From Rhabdornis inornatus (taxonomy: Eukaryota > Chordata > Aves > Passeriformes > Rhabdornithidae), in NCBI GenBank assembly GCA_013397075.1, contig VWZS01000851.1, forward strand, positions 434,001 through 498,000: a DNA stretch of 64,000 bases. The letters run 5' to 3'. Shown here piece by piece: positions 20,155 to 31,470 of the stretch. The position numbers and the translations under genes are program-made. The number at the start of each line of letters is the position of its first letter. Positions within the stretch are counted from its first letter, which is position 1. Below the pieces are notes generated by a model, which ran no database searches, had not been told where the DNA came from, and saw nothing but the letters and a program-made list of their open reading frames with translations.

Positions 20155-21298
20155 TTTTAGAGATAGTGGGATTTTGCAAGCAGGGGGTGTTTTCCTGGCT
20201 TTCCCACAGACTTCCTCAGTGCCCTCAGGCAAGTTTCTTTGTGAGAGTTTTGAGTGCAATATAAACTGTTTGCCCAAATGTGAAATATGTCTACATTGCT
20301 AACAGGCCTAAGCACACCTTTGCAATGCCTTATATGCAAAACATTTCAATACAAACTAATGAGGTAGGAGAGAGTTTCATGTTAGCCTGGTGTCAGGGGT
20401 CAGGGATGAAAGGTCAAAACCACACTGGAACGCAGGAGATACTGGAATCTGATGGGAGAGGTAAGTAGGGAGTGAGTGAATATGAAGGGAGTGCAGAACT
20501 ACAGTTTCCTCTGCATCCCCTGATGCCCCTCTAGTGTTCCTTTCACCTGATGCCTGTTAGTGAGTTGTCTGCAGCTGGAATTTTCCTTTTGCCAGTAGCT
20601 CACAAAAAACTTTGCATCTGGCACATTGACCATGGTGGAGTGGTGTTGTGAATACATTTTGAATTGCAGCTTTGTAATTTTTATTTTGGATGTACATATT
20701 GTGATTAAATAGAATGTTTTTCTTTAGTCATCAGTTGGTCGTGTTGGTCACTGTTGTCGATCAGTCATCATGTTGGTCGTACCTATTTTTACCATTTTTA
20801 TCAAGCAAAAGAGGTGTTAAATTTTGTTGCGCCATTTTTGCCAAAGGGCAAGTGAAATGTCATGAAGAAATAATTTTTATAACTATCCCACTTTAGATTT
20901 TGGCTCTCTGATTATTTTGATATTCTTCCTTAATGGATTGATTTTATTTAACTCAAGCCTACTGTGAATTTTCAGCTTAGAAAAGATGGTTATAAATAAA
21001 TTAATGGAAAATGTACACTTAGAGTAACAGGACTTTTTCTTTAAATGGAAACATTTGGGAGATAATCAGCAGCTTCCATGGGAAAAAATAAAGGATTAAA
21101 ATGGTTTTGCAGTTGGAAAAAGACAATACTTGGAAATGCACCAGACACAGTAATAAAAGCACTAGGAGAAAGTCCATAGAGCAACAGAATTAAGCAATGA
21201 CTGTCTAATGAAGGAGCTGATACGTGTGTAATATCAGCCCAAAAATACTTTGTAGGGGGTCCAGCCTGACCTGTTTTGTTTACCAAGATTTGGTCATT
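20155..21298 (+). other. SYTL2-like distal 3' flank
   Basis: This AT-rich non-coding DNA is contiguous with the SYTL2-like 3' region if the ERV is removed. An AATAAA at 20996-21001 could be the ancestral polyadenylation signal. I see no gene. Confidence 0.4.
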
Positions 21299-21713
21299 TG
21301 TAGCAATGGGGAACAAAGCAACAGGGACCGCCTTATGCATCCAAAGGAGATTACTTTATTCTAGAAATCGCACCCTTTTTATACCTTTAATCTCCACCTA
21401 ACATAACTGAAACCAAACCAAAGCGTAACAGAATTTAACAGGAAGAGGGCACCCATTGGCTGGCTCAGCTGCAGTGCAGCTGTCCACGCGTCCTTCCATC
21501 CAATCAGCTTCCCGCTCATACGCTGTCCCCGCGTTTCTCCAGCCAATCACAATCTCACTTCCAGCTGTCACTGGCTGACTCCCCTCACTTATAACCATTG
21601 CTCCCCCCTCAGCCGACTTCTGACCGTCCAGCCTGCAGCTGTGCCTTTCCCGCAGGGCCTTCTGGTGAGCAAAAGCCTTAACCACTTTAACAATTATAAC
21701 CCCATATACTACA
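21299..21713 (-). mobile_element. Solo LTR, minus orientation (415 bp)
   Basis: On the minus strand it runs TGTAG...CTACA with matching 5-bp inverted ends. It is flanked by GTCATT (21293-21298) and GTTATT (21714-21719), a 6-bp duplication with one mismatch. On the minus strand a TATAAAAA (21383-21376) is followed about 16 bp later by AATAAAG (21360-21354), as in the ERV at 15399. Two CCAATCA boxes lie in U3. No viral coding sequence adjoins either side, so this is a recombined solo LTR. Confidence 0.8.
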
Positions 21714-24700
21714 GTTATTTATTACCTTTGTGGGATAAAATAACAATATGGAGCCTAAGTTGAGAGTTTCAAAAAAGATTATCTTCACCTTAGGTGCTGA
21801 ACTTGTGAATATTTGTACATATGTATAACTTACCTACTGCGAGGAGCCCTGATCACAGGGGTGGGTGGTAGCTTGTTGCAGTGCAGTTACCCACAGGGCT
21901 GCTGCTTTCCTCCTGGGTGCTTCCCTATCAGCAGGGATAGGGATATTCCTGGGGACCAACTTTCTGGGAAAGTGGTTGGTAACGTCACGGGCTCTGTCTC
22001 AGGTCCGGGTCTCTTCCTGGTATGTTCAGCTGATTCCTCTCCATCATGAAAGCGGGGTTAACCCACCTCCTTCTCCTCATGAAGCATTAGTACATGGCAA
22101 TGTCGCCAAAAGTGCTGTTTGTATCAATGGAACTGGAAATGGTTGTGTTGGTCTTTCAGAAAATTAACATCTTTTTCACTGGTGGTGCCAGTAAGGGGAA
22201 AAAAATTGGACCAGTTCATCCCAGCAGAGTTAATTTTATGAACTTGGCATGGGACTTTGTGAGACTATTTTTGTATTCAGATTCCAATGAGGATTTTTTG
22301 TTAATCTTTTGCTGGCTTGTTTATTTAAATTAAACCCTTATTAACTTAAGCTTTCTTTGGCATTTAATAGTTTATCGGAGTAAAAGATTATACTGCCAAA
22401 CCGCACACACTTTTGTCACACAGCTGATTGTGAGGCAGTAAAATTTCCTATGCTCCGTTTCACCTACTGCACAGAAGGCACTTTATCATAAAATGATTTA
22501 AGGCACATTTTTTGCCAGTGTCCTCTGGAGAAGCGGAGTATCTTGTGGGTATAAGGTTAATGACCAGTTTGCATGTGGTTTATGATGCTGACATTTGTTG
22601 TCTATGAATGCTGAACCTCATAGGGACTCTGGCCTGTAGGTGTGTGCTGATGTCAACAAGAGTGGGGTTGTAAGTGGAAAAAGAAAATAAAAAACATATG
22701 GAAAGTTTTCTGACTGTATTTACTAGCTCATTGTAGAATGGGTCAAGCAAAGCTACGTTAAAAGTAAGACTTTGTGCTGCCAGTGAATGTGGTTTGTGTC
22801 TCTCGTTTCCCTGCACACAAAGGTGCTGGTGCCAGCACTGCAGTGGTAGCTGGCTGTGACCCCTGGGCTCTTGCTGGACACAGAAGTGACCCCAGGGTAT
22901 GAGTGGGCCCAGGGAATGCTGGTTGACAGCCTGGGACACTTGGGCACCATCCTTTTAATATCAAACACAAACCTCAGCATCCATGAGGCCTTCTGAATTT
23001 GCAAGTCAATGTGCTTTCTTCCAGGTTATGTCTGATTTATATAACTTTTTCTTGGAAATCTTCCAGGGTTTAAAAAAAATGGAGAAAAAACAAAATTCGA
23101 TAAAGTATTTCTGCTTCATCAGGTGAATATAATGTGTGGCCTATGGCCATTCAAAATTATTCATATGACAGGTATCAAAAACTATTAAAAATAGTTTAGA
23201 AGCTAACTGCAGAAGAGAAAGAAAGAATTTTTGAATCCTGAATGAGTGTTTCAGCAGACATGGAAAGAAGTGTCTGAATTAAAGATCCATTATTTTATAT
23301 TTGCCTAGCTTTATCCTTCACCAAGGAAGGGAAGAATAAAAAAGTACTGTAGAGATTTGGAGATAAAAAAATGCTGGCTAAATAAACCCATGTGATCTGT
23401 TGAAATTAAAAATGCTCTGTTTTTCAAGCTTGTTAAGTCAAAAAGGTATCAAATAGACTGGTGTATCAAAAATTGTATAAATAGATTTCTGATTCTGATA
23501 ACTTAAGCATGAGTATATTCAGGACCAGGTTTGATTATTTGTTTTAGTTGTCTGGTTTGTACCTGAAGATTTTTCGTGGCTCAATCCTTTTTCTTTTCCA
23601 CCTGCTTACTTTGCACCCCTCAGGTGCTAGAGGGGACGCCTGGGAACAAATGTCCCTCTGAGCACTGTTACAGAGGTTGTCAGCAGAAATTGGGAAGCTC
23701 ACTGTGAAGGCCCATGCAAAATCAGTGCACATATGTGCAAAGTACGTGTTCCTGGAGCTCCCAACAGCATTGCTGCTGCACAAGATCCACTGACCACTGG
23801 GGAGCCCTTGAAACGGAAATCCTGTCCCATTAGGTCAGCCAGGAGCAGCCACTGCTTCCAGGGGATGCATTTTTGTGAGGTTCCTGGTACTGGTGGCTTT
23901 GCCAGAAGGAGCAGCTCTGCCAGGGTGAAGTTTGTGGGGCTGCAGGAGGACTCAGAGTGTTTGGGACAGCAGGGTCAGTTCCTGGCCTGTCCTGAGCAGG
24001 AGATGGCTGATTTGGAGCAATGAGGTTTGAGCAACAGTGGGCAACTCCAGAGTAGCCATTCCCACTTTTGGGGTGCTTGCCACCTTCACCCACACTTCTA
24101 AACAGGTTGGTTGGTTGGTTGGTTGAAGGTGCAAAAACTGAGCAGCAATCTCCAGAAGACCCACGGAGAAATTACTATAAATGGTTTATAAGAGATCTCT
24201 TTCTTCTGAGAGAGGGATGGGAATGATAGGGAGCTGGATATGTCTCCTTCAGGAGCCCTGCAGGAGTCTGCAGCCCCAAATCAAGCTCCTTTTGGTTTTG
24301 CATTAATTTCCCATTCACTCAGCTTAAAAAGCCTCATCTCAGATAGTAAAGTCTGAATGAAGGCTGAAGCTGTCAGCAGGCAGCAGCATCCTGGAAGGAG
24401 TGCAAAAACACAAACAGGAGCAGGGGCTGAGCTTGCTAGGTTTGCTGGTCTCACCAGGTTCATGCTTGAGAGCTCCAGTAAATATTCCTGCTGGAAAGGG
24501 ACTGGTACAGTCATTGCCCTGTAAGTGACCTAAAATATGTACTCGTTTAAGCAAGCAGATATTTTCTTTTTAAAATGTTGTAAAATCATATTATGGTTGA
24601 ACTTGTCTCTGGGCTGTGGCGGTTCAGCCTCTTGTGGACCCAAACTAGCTAAAGCAGCCCTGCTTTAGGTTGCTTTAGGAGGAAAGGAAGGAATCCTGTG

Positions 24701-25807
24701 CATGAAGGCATTTCTGTGGGCCACTTTTCCTTTTTTCCAGGACTGCTGTCAGGGTTTAGTGAATTACTTTGCATCCTGTATATTACAAAATGGAAATGAT
24801 ACAACACCACAGAGCCACAAGTCCTATCCCCTGCAGCACCTTAAAGACCCCCACAACTAATCCTCAACAGGTGTGGCAGCTTGTGATGAAAAGGTGCTGA
24901 ACAGAACGACGGCAAGTGTGTTTTGCCTTTTCTCTACAGACTAGCCTGTGCAGCTGCTAGGCTTGAGACACTACCAGCAGGAACAGAAATCAGATTTCAT
25001 GCATCTAACAACCCATAATACCATTATAGTAGTTGTTAACAATCCAAAGTAACTCTTGAGCTGTAAGCAAGTAGTCTGAATTCTGGACTCAGAGGGGAAG
25101 CCAGGGAGCTGTTTTCTGGCAATGTAAGTAGCTCAGACACCCACTTGATACCAAGAAAATTCACAATAATCTCTTTCCCTTCCCTCCTCTCTCTCTCCCA
25201 CTCACCATTACTAATTTATCTTGATTGTAATGGCTTCTGTTTGCTCTAAGCAGATCTAGTTCTCTTCCTGGGAAGAACAGCTACAAGGACATAATATTCC
25301 CAGTGGAGAATCTGTGCTAGGATTCAGACAGCTGCAGGCAGATATAATGATCTCTTCATAGGAGGCCCCCTTTTCGATCAGCCAGCCCATGACCATTTTA
25401 ATGTGATTGTAATCTGAAATAAGACACCAGGAGCTGCATCTGGAGTGAGCCCTCCCGTGGTAAGGAGCTGCTGTTTAATTTATTGTCACAGGGAAACATT
25501 TTGCAAATGTTTTATGTCTCTTCAAAAAGCCCAGCTGACTTGCTTGTATTTGCTTGCTGTTGGGGCTAGAGGCTGTGTCATGGGTGCTGAGTGGCACCAG
25601 AGGGTGGCTCTGCCACTTGCAGGGATGTGGGGACAACCTCATTCTCTGTACACATCCACCCTAGCGGGTCACTCTGTAGGAGAGTTTAATCTTCCCTGTC
25701 CATTCTGGCTGCAAAGCAAATGCTAACAATGCCCTGGAGCACTGCTACTGACTCAAAAGGATTCTCTGCTTATTTCTGAAGTTTCTCTGCATTTGTGTCT
25801 ATCCTAC
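21714..25807. other. Intergenic DNA
   Basis: I see no supported gene. The ORFs are short and lack motifs or matching splice sites. A (GGTT)5 run lies at 24105-24125. Confidence 0.55.
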
Positions 25808-26172
25808 TGTCATGGATCCTGTCGCCTTCTGCTAGGAAGGCGAGGCGACCTGGTCCACAAGAAGACAGCACGGCAGCCCAGCCTCACCCGGGCCACTCGG
25901 TCCACGACACACAGACACCAGTATGGTGGATGGTCAAATGGCGTTTATTATCTTATCTCATGGGGTTAAATAGTCAAGGGGGTTGTTCTGCATCAGGAAG
26001 GGGATGGTGGGATACTTGGTTAGTGAGGAGTGGAAAACTACTGGGGTTAGGAGGGGCTGCATACCTAGGGTGATTGCATATCACAGAGGCATAGGGGGAG
26101 GAAGGATTCCATGCTGCTTCTGCTTTCCGTCACATCGCGGGATCTTCCGACCGCCTGTCCCTATCTACCACA
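25808..26172 (-). mobile_element. Solo LTR candidate, minus orientation
   Basis: On the minus strand it begins TGTGGTAGATAG and ends CCATGACA, with TATTTAA (25972-25966) and AATAAA (25949-25944) closely spaced as in other LTRs here, and a GC-rich U5. The flanks 25802-25807 (TCCTAC) and 26173-26178 (GGATCC) do not match. TCCTAC recurs at 26240-26245, so the true start on the minus strand may be further right. Terminal structure is therefore unsettled. Confidence 0.6.
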
Positions 26173-29100
26173 GGATCCTGGCTGGCTTTGCAGCCCTGTC
26201 TCTGTGCCATTTTTAAGCTCCTTGTGAAGAGGCAGAGCCTCCTACTTAGGGGAGGAGGCAATTGAAGCTGTCTGAAGTTGGGCAGCTGCTCTGTGTTGGG
26301 CCCTTTGTTCCTCTGTAGCCAAGGGAGAGAGAAGTGGTAATGGAGGACAGTTCTTCCCATCAAGCTGAGTGGGATAAATAGCTCTCAAGATGTTCTTGCC
26401 TTTCTCAGCTGGGTACAGAAGGAGCCTGGGCACCAAGTGTAAGAGAGCCATTTACGTAATGGGTTCCTATATTGATGAGGGCTCATTAATGGAACAGCCA
26501 GCATCACTCAGCCAGGACTCTCTTTATCAGTCCTGTGTCTGCTTTACTGCTTTCATTTTGATTCCAGTGTGACATTGGGGAACTAGGGGCAGCTCGGCGG
26601 GATGCCACTCCTGGAGCCCAAGCCAGCATGCCTGGAGCTGCCTTGGAGGGCAGTGCTCACTCCCTTGTGCACTAGAAACATTTTGGTGACATGGGGGTGT
26701 TTGAGGAGGGGGAACAGACAAGTTTCCTGGGGACAGAGGCTGCCAGACTTCCAGAGAACTCCACCTCTCCAAAAGGCACTTTAGGCCAGCCAAAAGCCAA
26801 GGTGGAACAGAAGCTACACTGTGTGCCTCCTGGCACTCAGCCCTGCCTGCTCTCCCCTCCTGCTACTGCTGCTGGAAACTATAAGGCTGTCACCTCATCA
26901 CAAAGTCCTAAATTATGCTCCTAGTGCCTGCTGTCAGCTGGGCTGTCAGTTCCAGAGCACTGTGTGGTGCCCTTGACTTTATGCTTGTCTGCACCACCTT
27001 GACTGACTGGGGGCATCATATAAGTAATAAACACTAATTCGCCTTAATGCCTTCCCTCTGTCCTGGGTTTTACAGCAGCACAGTAAGCCATAGGTCATGG
27101 GTGCAATCACATCCCTGTCAACAGTGTAATCTGTCTCCATGTCACATCTAGACAGGCCTAATTTAACAGCGATGTTTTTTAGACCTAGCTAATAAATTTT
27201 TTGCTCCATGTTGTTCCCAGCCCTGCTCTCAGCACTCCCATCATCCTGGTATGTGGCCCGTGACTGTTTTCAGTGACTGGTCTCTGGCTTGTTTGGTTGT
27301 GGAGGGACTCAGGGCTCTGCTTGGGTGCAGTTTATCTCTGCAACAATGAGCAGCACCATGGTACGTGTGGCTGAAATGTAATACCTGCAAGGGCCAGGGA
27401 TGACAGCATGTGGATGTGGGTGCTCCAGTTAAACAGTGTGTTGTGATCACTGCTCTGTCCCAGGCTGGGGCACAGGCATAGGTTGCCTCACAGAGCTTCT
27501 GTGCAGCCAGACCCGCAGTGAGGGATTGTGGCTGATTGATTGTGTTTTGTATCCTTGGAAACTGAAAGGGCATTAAAATTGCATGGTGTGTGCTGTGCTG
27601 ATGCACTCTGCTCTTTGTAGTGCAGCTTTGGGCTTGGAGATGGCTTCAGCCTCCAGCTGCAGGCTGTAAAGGGCACTGGTTTGAGAGAAAAGCCAAGCTA
27701 TAACTGAACACCAAACTATTTAGAGGGAATCCAACCAAGGCCAGGTTAGATGGGCCTTTGAGCAACCTGGTCTAGTGGAAGGTGGCCCTGCACATGGCAG
27801 GGGTTTGGAACTGTGGTTCCCTTTCAATCCAAACCATTCCATGACTCTGTGAAATACCTTTCTGAATTGCAGTGCTGAGGTCCAGGAGGGTGTCTGGCTC
27901 TGAGACATCCCTGACCATGGCTCAGTACCTTCTCTGTTTTGTTTCTCACAGAGTTCCTGTCCAAGAGGAGTTGCCTGCCTCCAGACCATCCCCCTCACAG
28001 CCATAGGGACTGCTGGGGCTGGGGCCAGGCCTAAGGTGAAGTTCCTGCGGCTTGGAGCATGCACAGCCTGAGGAAGAGGACTTGCAAAAAGCCCAAGTAT
28101 CTGCTTGGGGCTTCATTATCTAACACTGAAAGGGAGTGAATATAATCCCTCTGGGGTAGAGACTACAGAGAGTACAGGGTAAAAACGAAGTCGTTCTCCA
28201 GCCTTTGCCTCATTTTGTCTCAACTTTTATGCCATAAAATAAATTTACTAAATCTGAAATACTTGCTCCAGTGGCTGATGTGTGGATGTTTGTCACCTAG
28301 TGCAGGGTGTGCACAGAGCTCTTGGGCAGGGCTGTCACCCATGTTTGGCTGTACACAGCATAGGGTATAGGCCAGCACTGCCTACACGAGAGCTCCCCTT
28401 GGCTTCCCAGTGTGTTACTGGCTGCTGGATTGGACCCTGCTTGTGGAGTCCCACAGGTGCTGCCAACAGAAGAGAAAGCTCTGAGATCAGCCCTGCCCTC
28501 ACCTGTGCTCAGGTGGTTCTCAGGCAGCTCTCCTCAGCACTACCAGCTCTGGGGGGAAAGAGGCTTCTCTGGAATCGCCCCAGGGCCATGGGAAGGAGTG
28601 CTGAAGGGTTGTCCCCAGTCTGGAGCTGCCATCAGCCAGTGGGGGCTGCTCCCAGTGCTGCCATCAGTGTACACAGTCTCATGGCATCTCACTAGCACCT
28701 GCCATCCTGTCCTCAGTCAACAAACCTAATTTTGCATCAAATCTGGGTTACTGTCTCTCAGACACCAGATTTTCCATTTTCTAAAATGGTACCAGAACAA
28801 AGGCTGTCCTACCTTCTCACTTGCTGCTAATTAATGCCATGGCTGCCTAGTTATGTGGTGGGTGTTCATCTTTATGCATGTGTTAAGAGAAGATGAACAT
28901 AATATCTGCATCACAGGGTCCTGCAAGTTGATTTGCTGGGGAAGAGAGGTGCCTGATGCTTCAGGAATTCCTCTAGCTACGACAGAATCTGCTGGGTACC
29001 TTGGTGGTCTCCTCAGCTCTGCACAGCCCTGCAACTCAAGGCACTCTGGCTGCTCCTTGTTGAAGGTCATGCCAGGAAATGTCCACTGTCAGTGGGCCTT

Positions 29101-30530
29101 GAGCTGCTCCTGGAGATGCTGCCGGTGGGTAACTCACAGGATGTTGCTCAACTCACAGGATGAGAGTGCTCTGTGCCTGCTTGAGCGTGATCAGACCTGT
29201 GGAAGAAAGGGAATGGGGCAACTGTGTGTGTGAGTGCATGCGGAGGAGAGAAACACAGTGAAGAGAAATCACAACTGGTTGTGGGCTTCAACTACTGGGC
29301 ATGGACTACTCAGAAATAATTTGGTGAAGTGTACCAGATCCCCACAAAGCCTTGCTGGCAATAAGTCACTGATTAATGTACCACTAACTTGGATTTATAT
29401 GTTTAATATTTTTCTGTTGCACTGTTGCTGTGTAAATTGCTTCATCAATTTTCTTTCCTGTCCTGACGTATGTTAAAGTATGATCTTTTGGGGTTGTTAT
29501 TTTTTAATAAATAGATTATATTTCCAAGAATATTGAAAAATTTCTTTGCCATTTATTCCTCAAGACTCAAAATGGTCTCTCTAATGTCCTAGTCCAATTT
29601 ACAAGGTGGCTAACTGTCTCATGCCTATATAAATCTCCTTTTTCTGAGGACCTAATGAATATAACAGCCACTCTCAATGTGTTTATTTCAATAGTAGTCA
29701 AGAAGGAGGAGCTTTTAGTGAAACCGTCTTTATTTTTAAAAAAACCCACCAACATAGTAATAAAATTTTAAAAAGTGTCAGTATTCCTCCTTTCTGTGTC
29801 TGACTGAATACAGGCATTTTACTCACTGTTTTTAATAATATACATGTCACTTTTCCCTTCCAGAGATCAAAACTCTGCTCTGGCAAGAGATTTAAAAGTA
29901 GGTGCTCAAACTCGGCCATATCCCACGGATCCAGGGAAGAGTGGCTGTGTGCTGGCGTGGTAGTGACACTCCCTGTTTGGGACAGGCTGGGCAAAACTGG
30001 GACTGGCAGTCCGAGGTGTCTGTGCTTGCACTGTTGGATGTTCATGGCCACTCGGGCTCCTGAACACTGCGATTCACCCTGTGGAGCCCAGAACCCACTT
30101 GAGCAAAGTGAGGGAAAATGGATTTAGGACTTGTGGTATTTAAGTTGCTGGGTATTTAATGTCTGTAATTACTAATTTTTGAGACTGTACACGCATCGTA
30201 TATACACACACACTATACATATATACACACAGACACATACGTATGTGTGAGCATGTGTATTTGTTGGGTTTCATGAGTAAGACGCCTTCTGCTACCACTG
30301 CCTCTTTCCAGACAGGCTGGTGTGGTGCAGGTGACCCTGGGGCCGTGCAGAGGCTCTCCAGAAGCGCCAGGAGCACTTGGCTCCTCCGGTAGATTTCAAT
30401 GGGAACGAAGCCCTCAATTCAGTAGTGAGGAGCCTTAATCTCTCCAGAAATGAGTCTCGGCTTTAAAACACAGAAGGCTGTTGCGCACCCTGCTCGACGC
30501 TCCCTTTCCCTTGGCGAAGCGCTGAGGAAG
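26173..30530. other. Intergenic DNA upstream of RAB39B
   Basis: The only clear feature is the CR1 tail at 27721-27857. A degenerate TA/CA-rich simple repeat lies at 30190-30245. The many 60-140-codon ORFs show no family motifs and no coherent splice structure. Confidence 0.55.
27721..27857 (+). mobile_element. CR1 LINE 3' end (5'-truncated)
   Basis: The sequence follows the avian CR1 3' terminal pattern: TCCAACCAAGGCCAGGTTAG, then GGGCCTTTGAGCAACCTGG, TCTAGTGGAAGGTG and CATGGCAGGGG, ending in a decayed CATTCCATGACTCTGTGA tail. It is a typical short 5'-truncated copy. Confidence 0.9.
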
Positions 30531-30539
30531 GTGAGCTCT

Positions 30540-31470
30540 CCCCGGCCGTGGGCTCAGCACAGTTTCCCCCCCCAGCCTCGGGGTTCCCCTCGGCCTCCGG
30601 GGATCCCTTCAGCCCCGGGGATCCCTCCGGCCCCCGGTCCCCTCGGCCCGGGCTCCCCGGCCGCCCCACACGGTCCCGCCCCGCCCCGCCCCTCCCGGCT
30701 CCCGCACCGCCGCGTTCCGGGGTTGGCGGCTCCTCCCGGCAGTGCGGTACCGCGCGGCCGCCATTGCATCACCGGCATCCGCGCCAGCCGCGCCTGCAGC
30801 CCGCACCCCACACCCCGCACTCCGGTACCGGCACCAGCTCCGGCTGCGGCTCAGGCTGGGAGCAGCGGGACGAGCGCGGGCTCCCCGGCAGCTGGGGAAC
30901 AACGCGCGGCCGGGCTCCAACGCCGGTTCGACGGCTTCGGGGCCGCGCCGGCAGCGCCGCCGTCCCCCCGGCCCCGCGTTCGGCGCAACGCTGAGGCGGC
31001 GGGAGCTTGGAGGGATGCGCCGGTGGTGACGGGGCAGTGGCAGCCGCGCAGGACCAGCGCCGCTCGCCATGGGCCTCGCCTGAGCGGCGCGGCCGCGGCC
31101 GCTCCAGGGCCCGCGGACAGGGCATGGGCGGCGCGGCGGCGGGCGGGCGCTGAGGAGTCGGCGGCAGCAGGATGGAGGCGATCTGGCTGTACCAGTTCCG
31201 CCTGATCGTCATCGGCGACTCCACAGTGGGCAAGTCCTGCCTCATCCGCCGCTTCACCGAGGGGCGCTTCGCCCAGATCTCCGACCCCACCGTGGGCGTG
31301 GATTTCTTCTCCAGGCTGGTGGAGATCGAGCCTGGCAAGAGGATTAAGCTCCAGATCTGGGACACGGCCGGGCAGGAGCGGTTCCGGTGAGAGCCGCGGC
31401 GCGGGGCCAGGGGCTGCGGTCGGGCCCCGGCTTGGGCGGGGGGCCCGCGGCTGGGTGAGGCGTGTGGAAA
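30540..31470 (+). promoter_or_regulatory. CpG island / RAB39B promoter and 5' UTR
   Basis: GC content and CpG frequency are very high (runs such as GGCGCGGCCGCGG) across the first RAB39B exon and about 630 bp upstream, falling off inside the intron. No TATA box is evident, as expected for a CpG-island promoter. The transcription start cannot be placed from sequence. Confidence 0.75.
31069..31153 (+). other. Two short uORFs before RAB39B
   Basis: ATGs at 31069 (five codons with the stop, MGLA) and 31124 (ten codons with the stop, MGGAAAGGR) precede the main ATG at 31172. The second stop lies 18 nt before it. They matter only if the transcript starts upstream of 31069, which is not known. Confidence 0.45.

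Noticed and set aside
21041..21340. Minus-strand 99-codon ORF crossing the end of the solo LTR
   Set aside because: It runs out of the LTR into host DNA and has no viral or host motif.
28282..29233. ORFs of 105-137 codons upstream of RAB39B
   Set aside because: No motifs, no splice structure and no conserved neighbours; they are consistent with chance in moderately GC-rich DNA.
30450..31205. 250-codon plus-strand ORF and several minus-strand ORFs over the RAB39B CpG island
   Set aside because: Stop codons are rare in GC-rich DNA. The translations are Pro/Ala/Arg-rich with no motif, and the real RAB39B start is in another frame.
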